A stretch of DNA of 64,000 nucleotides from Gemmatimonadota bacterium (GCA_021299375.1 JAJTGR010000006.1:1-64000); one strand, 5' to 3'; shown: positions 54,426 to 63,337, counted from the first letter of the stretch. Notes: generated from the sequence alone by a model not told the origin. Made by a program: numbers and translations.

Positions 54426-55235
54426 ATGAGTGACCTGCCCCGCACCGCGCTCGAGCGCGTGCTCGCCCGCGCCGCCGAGCTGCAGACGACGACGTCGACC
54501 GACCCTGCCGAGGTGATCAGCGAGGAACGGCTGGTGGAGATCGCGCGCGAAGTCGGCCTCGAGGTCACGCACGTGCGTCAGGCCATCGCCGAGGAGCGTG
54601 CGCAGTTGTCTGTGCAAACGCCGGCGTCGGGCGCGCTGCTCGCCGCGCTGGGGCCGGCCATTGTGAGCGCGCAGCGCACGGTGAACGGGACCCCGGAGGA
54701 GATCCTGCGCCGGCTCGAGACGTGGCTGCCACGAAACGAGTTCCTCACGCCCGTGCGCCGAGCCGGCGACCGCATGGTGTGGGAGCCGCGCCGGGATCCC
54801 GTGGGCAACGTGCTGCGCTCGATCGGAGGCGGCGGGCGGCGCTTCGACCTGGTGCGCCTTGATCAGCTGGTGATCTCGGCAACCCGCATCGACGATGGGC
54901 GCACGGTACTGCGCTTCGATGCCGTGATCGACGGTGCGCGGCGTCAGGTGCGCACGGCGACGTGGATCGCGGGGTCGGTGTTCCTGCTGCTGCTGCTGCT
55001 CATGGCCATCCCGATGTTTGCGCTGACGCTGGTGGTACCACAGGTGGCCGCGGTGTCCACGGCGACGCTCGGGCTCGTGAGCGTCGCAGGCACCTACCTC
55101 ACGTGGTCGGGGCTCCGGAAAGGGTTCCGGACACTCGTGGAGCGGGTGCGGACACGCCTGGAGTTCCTGCTCGACGAGGAGCAGCACGGGCGGCTCACCC
55201 CGGCGCCGTCCCTGCTGGACAAGCTGCTCAAGTGA
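54426..55235 (+). CDS. Uncharacterised protein with two membrane helices
   Basis: 269 residues. Residues 1-60 are helical and charged (ISEERLVEIAREVGLEVTHVRQAIAEERAQ), then a soluble beta-rich domain, then two adjacent membrane helices (about 180-205 and 210-230) and a basic helix. The arrangement recalls SHOCT- or DUF1707-type N-terminal helices joined to membrane anchors, but no family is certain. It is 12 bases after the lipoprotein gene, so probably co-transcribed. Confidence 0.75.
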   Translation: MSDLPRTALERVLARAAELQTTTSTDPAEVISEERLVEIAREVGLEVTHVRQAIAEERAQLSVQTPASGALLAALGPAIVSAQRTVNGTPEEILRRLETWLPRNEFLTPVRRAGDRMVWEPRRDPVGNVLRSIGGGGRRFDLVRLDQLVISATRIDDGRTVLRFDAVIDGARRQVRTATWIAGSVFLLLLLLMAIPMFALTLVVPQVAAVSTATLGLVSVAGTYLTWSGLRKGFRTLVERVRTRLEFLLDEEQHGRLTPAPSLLDKLLK

Positions 55236-55242
55236 CGCGCGG

Positions 55243-55267
55243 CGCGACGCCGTCAGGCGGCGTCGCG
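55243..55267. terminator. Terminator hairpin between convergent genes
   Basis: Ten-base perfect stem, cgcgacgccg (55243-55252) with cggcgtcgcg (55258-55267), five-base loop, in the 51-base gap between convergent genes. Confidence 0.7.
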
Positions 55268-55286
55268 TTGGGGGCGTGCCGAGTGG

Positions 55287-56348
55287 TCAGCCGGCGAAGG
55301 CCAGTTCGAAGCTGCGGCGGCGCACCCGCTGCACCAGCCAGCGCACGCCGGCGTTGCTCATCACGAGCATGCTCCCCGTCATGAGCAGACTCTTCACCTC
55401 GCGGCGCGTGATCTTGACGCTCCCACCGGGGGTGAGCATGGCCGTGCTCTGCACGAGGTCGCGCAGCGTGGCGTAGGCCAGCAGCAGCGGCAAGATGCAG
55501 AACAGCCGGATGGACACGGCGCGACGTGGAATGTCGAGCAGGTAGATGCGGGCCTCCTCGAGATCATGCCACGCCAGTTGGATGAGCTGCGAGAGCGCTT
55601 CACGATTGCTGGCGAGCAGTTCCGGCGCCAGGATGCTGCTCTGCGAACTGCCGTGCGCGCGCAACAGCTCCTCGGGCACGTACACCGAGTTCTCCTGCTC
55701 GGCATCGACGGCCACGTCCTTGAGGATGTTGACGGTCTGCAAGGCCTCGGCGAACGCCCGACACCGCTCGCGCAGAATGGCGTAGCGCCGCGAGCCGATG
55801 CTCGGCGAGTGCTCGTGCCAGAGATCGGTGAGCATGTAGCCCACCGTGCCGGCGACGTAGTAGCAATACTCCTTGTACTCGTCGAGCGTCTGGATGCGGA
55901 TGCCATCGGGATACAGCAACACGAACTTGCGCATTCCCACGGCCATCTCGGTCACCCACTTCTGCACGACCGCCCGCGTGTTCGCGGGCAGCGCCGCGAA
56001 GTGGGCGAACACCAGTGCCGACTGCTTCGTGAGCGTCAGGTGTGCGAGATCGCCGGTGAGCCCCTGCACGCCAGCCGTGAAACGGGCGAGCGCGTCGGCA
56101 TCGCCGAAGGCGGCAAGGAAGTCGTCGAAGAGCGCCGCCTTGATGTCGGGCTGAATGCCGGGAGCGTCTTCGACCGTGTCGGCGATGCGGCAAAGCAGGT
56201 AGGCATCGAGCACGGCCTGCCCCAGCGCCCCCGGCAACACCTTGATGCCCAATGCGAAGGTACGCGAGACCGCCGGCAGGATGGCCTCGCAGAAGCGGGC
56301 GGCATCCTGGCGGGCGAGGGCGTCGGTCACGGCGGGCGGTAACGTCAT
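55287..56348 (-). CDS. Squalene/phytoene synthase family prenyltransferase
   Basis: 353 residues. Head-to-head condensation of two prenyl diphosphates. The first Asp-rich motif is DTVED in LLCRIADTVEDAPG and the second is NILKDVAVDAE. EYCYYVAGTVGYMLTDLW is the conserved central motif. The sequence looks closer to squalene synthases than to phytoene synthases, which would feed hopanoids or sterol-like lipids; a carotenoid role cannot be excluded. A TATCTT box sits seven bases before the ATG. Confidence 0.88.
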   Translation of the reverse strand: MTLPPAVTDALARQDAARFCEAILPAVSRTFALGIKVLPGALGQAVLDAYLLCRIADTVEDAPGIQPDIKAALFDDFLAAFGDADALARFTAGVQGLTGDLAHLTLTKQSALVFAHFAALPANTRAVVQKWVTEMAVGMRKFVLLYPDGIRIQTLDEYKEYCYYVAGTVGYMLTDLWHEHSPSIGSRRYAILRERCRAFAEALQTVNILKDVAVDAEQENSVYVPEELLRAHGSSQSSILAPELLASNREALSQLIQLAWHDLEEARIYLLDIPRRAVSIRLFCILPLLLAYATLRDLVQSTAMLTPGGSVKITRREVKSLLMTGSMLVMSNAGVRWLVQRVRRRSFELAFAG

Positions 56349-56355
56349 GGTGGGC

Positions 56356-56361
56356 AAGATA
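56356..56361 (-). promoter_or_regulatory. Candidate -10 element of the squalene/phytoene synthase gene
   Basis: TATCTT on the minus strand seven bases before the ATG at 56348. A GTGACG about 18 bases further upstream could serve as a weak -35. Transcription would begin at the start codon. Confidence 0.4.
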
Positions 56362-56426
56362 CGACGGGAGCAGGCGACTCGTCACCGCGTCCGGCCCTCC
56401 CGCGCTGTTCGCCAGCCCCTTGCCTC

Positions 56427-58127
56427 GTGTCCCGGCGCATCATTGGTTGCGAGGCGATGCCGCCCGTGGACCGCCCTCCGCCATACGCACCGCCGTCCGA
56501 CTTCCGGGGGGTCTTTCGGACCGACCGGCTGGCCCGTACGCTGTATGCCGAGGGGGCCGGCATCGCGCGGTGCGTACCCGCTGCGGTGGCGGTGCCCGCC
56601 GACGCCGATGACGTGCCCGCGCTGGCCCGGTGGGCCAAGCGCACGGGGGCGCCGCTCATGCCGCGCGGCTCGGGGAGCGGGATGGCGGCCGGCGCCGTAG
56701 GCCCAGGCATCGTGGTCGACCTCAGCCGGCTTCGGCACATCGCCCCCATCGACACCGACGGTCGGCGGGTGCGCGCGGGCGCGGGCGCGCTGCGCGGTGA
56801 GATCGATGCAGCGGCACGGGCCGTGGGGTTGCGGTTTCCCGTTGACCCGTCGAGCGGGGCGTTCTGCACCATCGGTGGCATGGTGGGTGCCAACGCCGCG
56901 GGCGCCCGCACGCTCCGCTTCGGTGCCACGCGCCCGTGGGTGCTCGGGCTGCGGTGCGTGTTCGATGACGGCCACGAGGCGTGGGTGCACCGGGAGCGGC
57001 CGCTGCCGCGCGACGTGCCGGCCGTGACGCGACTGCTGCGCGCGACGGACGAGGTCCGCCAGGGCGTCGACCCATCTCGGCTGGTGCATACCGGAGTGCG
57101 GAAGGAGTCGTCAGGATACGGGGTGGCCGCGATGCTGGCGCCGGGCGGGCACCTCGTGGACCTGCTGGTCGGGAGCGAGGGGACCCTGGCGCTGTTCACC
57201 GAGGTGGAGTTGGCGCTCATCCCGGTCGCCGAGGCCACGGCAACGGTGCTGGCCACATTCCGCACACTGGAGGCCGCGACCGTGTGCGCCAGCGCGACGC
57301 GCGAGGCGGGGGCGACGGCGTGCGAGCTGCTGGATCGGACGTTCCTGGATGTCGCCGCCACCGGGGGGCCGACCGGCATTCCGGCAGACGCAGAGGCGGT
57401 GCTGTTGATCGAGGTGGAGGGGGCATCGGGCGAAGACGTCGGCGGATTGCTGGACGCGGTGATCGATCGTTGCCGCTCGCATGGCGCGCTCGCGCTGCAT
57501 CAGGCGTCGGAACCCGACGCCGAACATCGCCTGTGGGCGTTGCGACACGCGGCCAGCCCGATTCTCGCTCGGCTTGCGCCGCGACTGCGGTCGATGCAGT
57601 TCATCGAGGATGGCTGTGTGCCGCCCGAGCAGTTCCCGGCGTACGTCCGTGGCGTCCGGGCGGCGCTTTCCCGCTTCGGCATGCCGGGGGTGATCTTCGG
57701 CCACGCAGGTGATGCCCACGCCCACGTGAACCCGCTGGTGGATACCAGTGCCGCGGGCTGGCGCGACCGGGTGCACGGCGTACTCGCCGAGGTGAGCGAC
57801 CTCACGGCGTCGCTGGGCGGCACGCTCGCCGGCGAACATGGCGACGGCCGCCTGCGGGCACCGTTGCTGCACCGGGTGTGGGGGCTCGAGGCGCGCAGTG
57901 TATTCGCCCACGTGAAGGAAGCCGCCGATCCGTCCGGCGTGCTCAACCCGGGCTGCAAGATCGCACGCCCCCACGACGAGCCGTTCACGACGCTGCGGCA
58001 CGATCCGGAGGCGCCACCGTTACCGGCGGAGGCGGAGCGAGTGCTGCGGGACATCGAGCAACGGCGGGACTGGGGGCGGTTCCGACTCGCCGGCGTCGGC
58101 GTGGACGGCGAACAACGGCAGCGATAA
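56427..58127 (+). CDS. FAD-linked oxidase (GlcD/D-lactate dehydrogenase family)
   Basis: 566 residues from GTG, or 556 from the ATG at 56457. PP-loop FAD-binding domain: PLMPRGSGSGMAAGAVGPGIVVDLSRL, DPSSGAFCTIGGMVGANAAGARTLRFG, LLVGSEGTLALFTEV. C-terminal domain with metal-site FGHAGDAHAHVNP and GEHGDGRLRAP. Oxidises a D-2-hydroxy acid such as lactate or glycolate. There is no C-terminal iron-sulfur domain and no GlcE/GlcF gene nearby. Confidence 0.88.
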   Translation: MSRRIIGCEAMPPVDRPPPYAPPSDFRGVFRTDRLARTLYAEGAGIARCVPAAVAVPADADDVPALARWAKRTGAPLMPRGSGSGMAAGAVGPGIVVDLSRLRHIAPIDTDGRRVRAGAGALRGEIDAAARAVGLRFPVDPSSGAFCTIGGMVGANAAGARTLRFGATRPWVLGLRCVFDDGHEAWVHRERPLPRDVPAVTRLLRATDEVRQGVDPSRLVHTGVRKESSGYGVAAMLAPGGHLVDLLVGSEGTLALFTEVELALIPVAEATATVLATFRTLEAATVCASATREAGATACELLDRTFLDVAATGGPTGIPADAEAVLLIEVEGASGEDVGGLLDAVIDRCRSHGALALHQASEPDAEHRLWALRHAASPILARLAPRLRSMQFIEDGCVPPEQFPAYVRGVRAALSRFGMPGVIFGHAGDAHAHVNPLVDTSAAGWRDRVHGVLAEVSDLTASLGGTLAGEHGDGRLRAPLLHRVWGLEARSVFAHVKEAADPSGVLNPGCKIARPHDEPFTTLRHDPEAPPLPAEAERVLRDIEQRRDWGRFRLAGVGVDGEQRQR

Positions 58128-58257
58128 CGACGGCACCGACAATGGCCGCATGTGTGACGGTGTCATCAGTCACGGCGGGGACCAGCTCAACCCCGCCCAT
58201 CGATCACGCCGTCAGGCATGACGTCGTCATCGGTGCCGCCGTTTGTGCGTCCGCCGT
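58128..58257. repeat. Long composite palindrome between convergent genes
   Basis: Three nested stems: outer 58132-58150 with 58217-58243 (imperfect), middle 58155-58166 with 58203-58214, inner ggcgggg (58174-58180) with ccccgcc (58191-58197). The outer arm shares ggcaccgac and gacgtcgtcatcggtgcc with the palindrome at 142-220 and the terminator at 32988. It probably ends transcription of both flanking genes. Confidence 0.75.
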
Positions 58258-58263
58258 CCGGCG

Positions 58264-58773
58264 TTACCGCCGCTCGCCGTCCCGGCTTTCGCCACCGGTC
58301 CGCAGCGTCCCCAACAGCGCGATGAGGGTCCGGAGCTCCGCCGCCCCGAGCACCGACATCGTGGCGTCATCGGCGGCGGCCATGGCCGGGTCGAGCGCGA
58401 CCAGCATGGCCTCACCCGCGGGCGTAATGGTGCACAGCACCTGCCGGCGGTCGGGCCGACTCCGATCGCGGCTCACGAGTCCCGCCTCTTCGAGTTTGTC
58501 GAGCAACCGGGTGACCGTCGAGCCCTCGTCGATCATGCGATCACGAATGGCCAGGGTGGGCAAGCCGGCCGGCCCAGCGCCCCGGAGAATCCGCAGCACG
58601 TTGTACTGCGCCAGGCTGATGCCATGGGGTTCCACTACCCGGGCGAACCGCCGTGATACCACCGAGGCCGTACGCAGGAGGGCGAGGGCGGCCTCCTGCG
58701 AGTCGGACCGGAAAGGGCGTGTCTGCTGGATTTCCTCCAGCAACGACCGGGCGCGGGGACGATTCGCTGGCAT
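58264..58773 (-). CDS. MarR-family transcriptional regulator
   Basis: 169 residues. Winged helix-turn-helix: EPHGISLAQYNVLRILRGAG, LPTLAIRDRMIDEGSTVTRLLDKLEEAGLV, then wing RDRSRPDRRQVLCTITPAG. Usually a dimeric repressor that responds to small aromatic or oxidising compounds. Its upstream region overlaps that of thyX and reads divergently, so it may control itself and thyX. A longer reading from 58845 would enter the thyX leader. Confidence 0.92.
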   Translation of the reverse strand: MPANRPRARSLLEEIQQTRPFRSDSQEAALALLRTASVVSRRFARVVEPHGISLAQYNVLRILRGAGPAGLPTLAIRDRMIDEGSTVTRLLDKLEEAGLVSRDRSRPDRRQVLCTITPAGEAMLVALDPAMAAADDATMSVLGAAELRTLIALLGTLRTGGESRDGERR

Positions 58774-58856
58774 CTGGACGGGTGCAGGGTGAAACTTCCG
58801 GAATAGTGCAGCCCCGCTGCGAAAGCTCAACCCGACCGTCCTCATTTGCCCCTCCG

Positions 58857-59624
58857 GTGCCGCTTTCCGACGCCGCCATTCTGCGCGAACCCACCGTCAC
58901 CGTCCTCGCGCGCCCGCAGTTCGCCGAGCCGGCGCACCTGCCCGTGCAGTGGATGGGGGACGCCACGGACGGTGAGCGGCTTGCCGAGTTCGCGGGGCGG
59001 CTCTGCTCCATGAGCCAGCGCAACCCGGCCGGTCGCGCCACGCGTGAGTACCTCGAGAATATCAAGAAGCAGGGACACGGCAGCGTCCTCGAGCACGCCA
59101 CCTACTCGCTGCTGCTGGAGGGTGTCAGTCGATCGCTCACCCACGAGCTGGTGCGACACCGTGTCGGCTTCGCGTTTTCACAGCTCTCGCCGCGCTACGT
59201 GGACGAGCGCGACGCCTGCTTTGTCATGCCGCCGGCCATCATCGGCGATGCACCGCTCGAGACGGCCTGGCGGGCGCAGATCACGTCGGCGCACGCGTGT
59301 TACGTGGCGCTGGTCGACTCGCTGATGGTCCGGCATGCGTGGATCGCCGACAAGGTGCACCGCCGCAAGATGGCGCGCGAAGCGGCGCGCGGGATCCTCC
59401 CCAACAGCACCGAAACGAAGATCGTCGTCACCGGTAACGCGCGCGCGTGGCGCACGATGCTCGCACTGCGCTCCAGCGAGGCCGCCGAGCTGGAGATCCG
59501 CCGGCTGGCGGTGATGGTGCTGCGTGTGCTGCAGCCGGAGGCGCCGGCGTTCTTCGGTGACTTCGAGATCTATGTGGCATCCGACCGGCGGGAGGCGGCG
59601 CGGTCAACGTATCACAAGGTCTGA
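58857..59624 (+). CDS. thyX: Flavin-dependent thymidylate synthase
   Basis: 255 residues from a GTG at 58857; GTG at 58806 is an alternative. Makes dTMP with FAD and methylene-tetrahydrofolate. ENIKKQGHGSVLEHATYSLLLEGVSR and the ThyX signature region LVRHRVGFAFSQLSPRYVDE are present. The signature is normally RHR, seven residues, Ser; here eight residues separate them, a one-residue insertion relative to the usual form. C-terminal RGILPNSTETKIVVTGNAR is typical. Confidence 0.93.
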   Translation: MPLSDAAILREPTVTVLARPQFAEPAHLPVQWMGDATDGERLAEFAGRLCSMSQRNPAGRATREYLENIKKQGHGSVLEHATYSLLLEGVSRSLTHELVRHRVGFAFSQLSPRYVDERDACFVMPPAIIGDAPLETAWRAQITSAHACYVALVDSLMVRHAWIADKVHRRKMAREAARGILPNSTETKIVVTGNARAWRTMLALRSSEAAELEIRRLAVMVLRVLQPEAPAFFGDFEIYVASDRREAARSTYHKV

Positions 59625-59648
59625 TAGTCCGGCGCGCAATCCAAAACG

Positions 59649-59759
59649 GTTGAACCCCTCAGCATCAGGGGGAAGGGTCTCAGGAAGGAGTGAGCAGTAC
59701 ACCGCAGTTCGCTGCCCCCTCCCCCCTGAGCCCCTTCCCCTGATGCCTGGGGGTTCAAC
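59649..59759. terminator. Long hairpin between thyX and the EF-G-like gene
   Basis: Left arm 59649-59684 pairs with right arm 59724-59759 over about 36 bases with a few mismatches (gttgaaccc... with ...gggttcaac). It lies between convergent genes and probably ends both transcripts. The motif atgcctgggggttc in the right arm also occurs at 45839, after lpdA. Confidence 0.75.
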
Positions 59760-59791
59760 TGCTCGGTAACCGATCATCCCCCAGCCACCGA

Positions 59792-61888
59792 TCAGGCTTC
59801 CACCTCCTCCCGCTCCCTCGCGTACTCCGCCACGATCTTCTGCGCCGCATCGGGCGGCACCTGCTCGTACCCGCTGAAACGCCTGGTGAACGTGCCGAAG
59901 CCGTGCGTCAGCGACGACAGCTGCGTGGCGTACAGGTGGAGCTCCGACTGGGGCACCACCGCGCGAACCACCGTGCGATCGCCGTCGCTGTCCGTACCCA
60001 GAATGTGTCCGCGCCTCCCCGAGATATCACCGAGCACGTCGCCAAGGTAGGCATCAGGGATCGTGAGTTCGAGCAGGTCGAGCGGTTCGAGGATGACCGG
60101 GCGACACTTGCCGGCCACGGCCTTGAAGGCAAGGATGCCCGCCATCTTGAACGACATCTCGTTCGAGTCGACCGAGTGGGTGGAGCCGTCGTACACCTCG
60201 ACGCGGAAGTCGACGAGCGGGAATCCCGCCAGGACACCGCGCGCGGCGGCCTCCTGCACCCCGCGGTCGACCGCGGGGATGTACTTCGACGGGATCACGC
60301 CGCCGACGATCCGGTCCTCGAAGAGGTAGCCTTCGCCACGTGGCATGGGGAGCATGCGAATCCAGCAGTCCCCGAACTGCCCGCGGCCGCCGGTCTGTTT
60401 CTTGTGCCGCCCCTGCCCTTCGGCCCGCGCGGTGATCGTTTCGCGGAAAGCGATGCGCGGCTTCGCGAGCTCGGCCTGCACACCGAACTTCCGTTTGAGG
60501 ACTGCCACGGCCACGTCGAGGTGCCGCTCGCCCATGCCGCCGACGATCGTTTCGTGTGTCTCGGGGTTGTAGTGCACCGTGAACGTCGGATCTTCGTCGT
60601 GGAGGCGATGCAGCCCCTGCTGCAGCTTTTCCTCCTCGCCGCGCGCCGCAGCGCGCACCGCGAAGTGCACGACCGCCTCCGGGAAGACGATGGCGGCCAG
60701 GCGGATGGGATGTTCCCTGGTGGAGAGCGTGTCGTTGGTGTGCGTATTGCGCAGCTTGGTCACGCAGCCGATGTCGCCGGCGTGCAGCGTGGCCACCTCG
60801 ACACGATCCTTGCCGCAGGGGATGGACAGATGGCCGAGCTTCTCGACGCCGTCGCGCGTCGCGTTGAACACCTCCTGGCCGTTGGTCACCTTGCCTGACA
60901 GCACGCGGAAGTAGCTCACGTCACCGACGTGCGGTTCGGCAAGCGTCTTGAACACCAGTGCGGCGAAGGGACCGTCGTCCTTGGCATGCAGCGGGACGGT
61001 CTCGTGTCCCTCGGCGCCGGTCAGTGCGTGGATCTCCTCCATCTCGAACGCATTCGGCATGAGCTGCACGACTTCGGTGAGCAGGGCCCGCACGCCGATC
61101 ATGTTCTCGCTGGAGACGCAGAAGAGCGGGAAGAGATCGAGGCGTGCCATGGCCTCCTTCATGCCGTGAATGGCGTCGTCGCGGTCGATCTCCTGACCGT
61201 CGAGATAGCGCTCGAGCAGGGTGTCGTCGGTCGCGCTGATTGCCTCGATGAGTTCCTGACGATACCGGGTGAAGGGCTCCAGACACTCGGGCGGGATGTC
61301 GGCTTCGACGTACTCGCCCTTGACCCCGCTGGTGTACATGTACGCGCGCTGCGTGAACAGGTTGATCACGCCGCCGAACTCGGCGCCCTGTCCGCAGGGA
61401 ATCTCGACGGGAATGACCTTGCTGGAGAGCCGTTCCTTGATCTGCTGATAGAGGCGATCGAAGTCGGCATGCTCCTTGTCCATCATCGAGACGACAAAGA
61501 GCACGGGGTCCTGCTTGGCCACCGCGGCGCGGAACATGCGCTCCGTGCCGACTTCGACGCCGCTGGCGGCACCGATCACGCACAGGGCGCCGTCGGCGGC
61601 CGCGAGGCCCGCGATCGCTTCGCCCTGGAAGTCGAGCGAGCCCGGCGTATCGATGAAGTTGATCTTGCTGTCCATCCACTCGGCGTAGGCACAGCCAAGA
61701 CTGATGGAGTAGCCCCGATCGATCTCCTCGGGGAGATGGTCGGTGAGCGCGGTGCCATCGCGGACGGTCCCGTGACGTTTGCCGGAGCCGGCGGCGAAAC
61801 AGAGCGCGTCGACCAGGCTGGTCTTGCCGCTGCCGCCGTGACCGACCACGGCGATGTTTCTGATGCCGGCGGAGTCGTAATCCCGCAT
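59792..61888 (-). CDS. EF-G-like translational GTPase (EF-G2 type)
   Basis: 698 residues, EF-G domain order. G motifs differ from canonical EF-G: P-loop GHGGSGKTSL, DRGYSISLGCAYAEW in place of RGITI, DTPGSLDFQGE, and MDKEHADFDR in place of NKMDR. Such variants form a separate bacterial EF-G-like group whose role in elongation is not settled. Domain IV has QTGGRGQFGDCWIRM. GGAGG four bases before the ATG fixes the start at MRDYDSAGIRNIAVVG. Confidence 0.9.
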   Translation of the reverse strand: MRDYDSAGIRNIAVVGHGGSGKTSLVDALCFAAGSGKRHGTVRDGTALTDHLPEEIDRGYSISLGCAYAEWMDSKINFIDTPGSLDFQGEAIAGLAAADGALCVIGAASGVEVGTERMFRAAVAKQDPVLFVVSMMDKEHADFDRLYQQIKERLSSKVIPVEIPCGQGAEFGGVINLFTQRAYMYTSGVKGEYVEADIPPECLEPFTRYRQELIEAISATDDTLLERYLDGQEIDRDDAIHGMKEAMARLDLFPLFCVSSENMIGVRALLTEVVQLMPNAFEMEEIHALTGAEGHETVPLHAKDDGPFAALVFKTLAEPHVGDVSYFRVLSGKVTNGQEVFNATRDGVEKLGHLSIPCGKDRVEVATLHAGDIGCVTKLRNTHTNDTLSTREHPIRLAAIVFPEAVVHFAVRAAARGEEEKLQQGLHRLHDEDPTFTVHYNPETHETIVGGMGERHLDVAVAVLKRKFGVQAELAKPRIAFRETITARAEGQGRHKKQTGGRGQFGDCWIRMLPMPRGEGYLFEDRIVGGVIPSKYIPAVDRGVQEAAARGVLAGFPLVDFRVEVYDGSTHSVDSNEMSFKMAGILAFKAVAGKCRPVILEPLDLLELTIPDAYLGDVLGDISGRRGHILGTDSDGDRTVVRAVVPQSELHLYATQLSSLTHGFGTFTRRFSGYEQVPPDAAQKIVAEYAREREEVEA

Positions 61889-62183
61889 CGTCCCTCCACG
61901 CGTCGCGCGGCGCGGAGCCGGCGCGCGGACTGGGCGGGTCCGGTCCGAAACACGGGACCCGCGTGATCTGGACGTCGCGGCCCCCGGAAGTGGAGGTCGT
62001 GGGCGGCCGTCGCCGGTCGCCACCGGGATCGTGCTGCCGGGACCAGGGGGCGGCAAGCATGCTCAACCGGACGGGGCCTCAGGGGAATCCGGACAGCGGC
62101 GTGCGCGTGAAAGACAAAGCGGACGGCGCACCGAGGTGGCCGTCCGCTTTTCCTGCGCGTGGTTCTGACAGAACAGGGTCCGT

Positions 62184-62744
62184 TCAGTCCCCCTCCGTTT
62201 CATCGTAGGCATACGCATCCGCCTGACGGATCGAGTCGAGCCAGCGTTCGACCCCGGCATCGTCTTCGAGCGAAGTTCCGGCCCCGCCGCCGGTCGCCGA
62301 GGCGGCGAGCAGCGAAAAACTGAGGGCGCGTTCGGTGCCCTCGGGCCAATCGGGCATGGCCAACCCGGCCGCGACCCGTCGCAGGGTGGTCCCGCAGCTG
62401 CCGAGCAGTTCCGAGGCCCGTGCTTCGAGGATGAGCAGGGGAATGTCGAGATCCTGCGTGATGAGGCGGCCCGTCGAGCCATCCCGCCAAGCCGAGTCGC
62501 CGACCGCCCCGCGGTCCGGCCACACGCCCAGATGGCGCACGACCCCCGACTGGACGGCTTCCAGTCTCGCACTCTCCACGGTCGCGGCAATGGCCAGTGC
62601 CAGCGCCTGCGCGTCCGCCTCTCCGTACAACGTCACCACTTCCCGTCGCGAGCGAGTACCGAACGGAAGCACGGGAATCGAGTTCACGTGCGCGAGTACC
62701 GGCGAATCGCTCGGACGCGCCTCGAGTCGTACGAGGACGTCCAT
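62184..62744 (-). CDS. Uncharacterised soluble protein
   Basis: 186 residues, no membrane segment. Begins MDVLVRLEARPSDSPVLAHVNS; an AGGAGG site six bases before the ATG confirms the start. There is a VVTLYGEADAQALALAIAATVE segment, and the acidic end DAYAYDETEGD. No family recognised. Confidence 0.75.
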   Translation of the reverse strand: MDVLVRLEARPSDSPVLAHVNSIPVLPFGTRSRREVVTLYGEADAQALALAIAATVESARLEAVQSGVVRHLGVWPDRGAVGDSAWRDGSTGRLITQDLDIPLLILEARASELLGSCGTTLRRVAAGLAMPDWPEGTERALSFSLLAASATGGGAGTSLEDDAGVERWLDSIRQADAYAYDETEGD

Positions 62745-62845
62745 GTCATGCCTCCTGGGTTGGGGACAAGGGTGGACCGGCCGACCCGCCGTCACGTGCG
62801 CCGTCCACGTGCTAGACGTTCCAACCGGTTCGGTGCAACCGATGC

Positions 62846-63325
62846 TCAGGATGCGGGTTCGCCGGCGTCGAGCCAGATCCCGCCGAGCAGGGCCAGCGCG
62901 AGCGCTGCCAGGATAGGAACCGCGCCGGGCAGGGTTCCCGTCACTCCGTAGCCGATCCGTAACGGCGCCGGTACAATGCTGAGCGTCAGCAGGCCATACC
63001 CCACAACGGCCGCTGCTGCCACCATCAGTCGTCCGAGGCCGCGAAAGGGGAGCACGAGCAGTCCCAACAGCACACCCCACGCCGTGGCAATGACGAGATG
63101 GTGCACGTACCCGAGGGCCACCGACGACAGCGGGGCCGCGGCCGAGACGACCCCGAAACGTTCGAGCAAACCACGTCCGGCAAGCCGGAAGACGCGACCT
63201 GCCTCACCTTCGCGCCAGCCAAGTCCCAGCAAAGCGCCACCTGTTGCAATCGTGGTCAGTGTTCCGGTGGCAAGGGCGGCATCGAGCACGCGCTCGAAGC
63301 GGCTGGGCGAATCGGCGAAGACCAT
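62846..63325 (-). CDS. Small four-helix membrane protein
   Basis: 159 residues with four or five hydrophobic helices, Gly/Ala/Leu-rich (LTTIATGGALLGLGW, VHHLVIATAWGVLLGLLVLPF, AAAAVVGYGLLTLSIVP, ILAALALALLGGIWL). No family assigned. ATG 63325 has TATCTT six bases upstream and no ribosome site. Divergent from the DUF1800 gene. Confidence 0.75.
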   Translation of the reverse strand: MVFADSPSRFERVLDAALATGTLTTIATGGALLGLGWREGEAGRVFRLAGRGLLERFGVVSAAAPLSSVALGYVHHLVIATAWGVLLGLLVLPFRGLGRLMVAAAAVVGYGLLTLSIVPAPLRIGYGVTGTLPGAVPILAALALALLGGIWLDAGEPAS

Positions 63326-63331
63326 GGCGGT

Positions 63332-63337
63332 AAGATA
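63332..63337 (-). promoter_or_regulatory. Candidate -10 element of the small membrane protein gene
   Basis: TATCTT on the minus strand six bases before the ATG, as at leuS. Leaderless transcription inferred. Confidence 0.4.
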
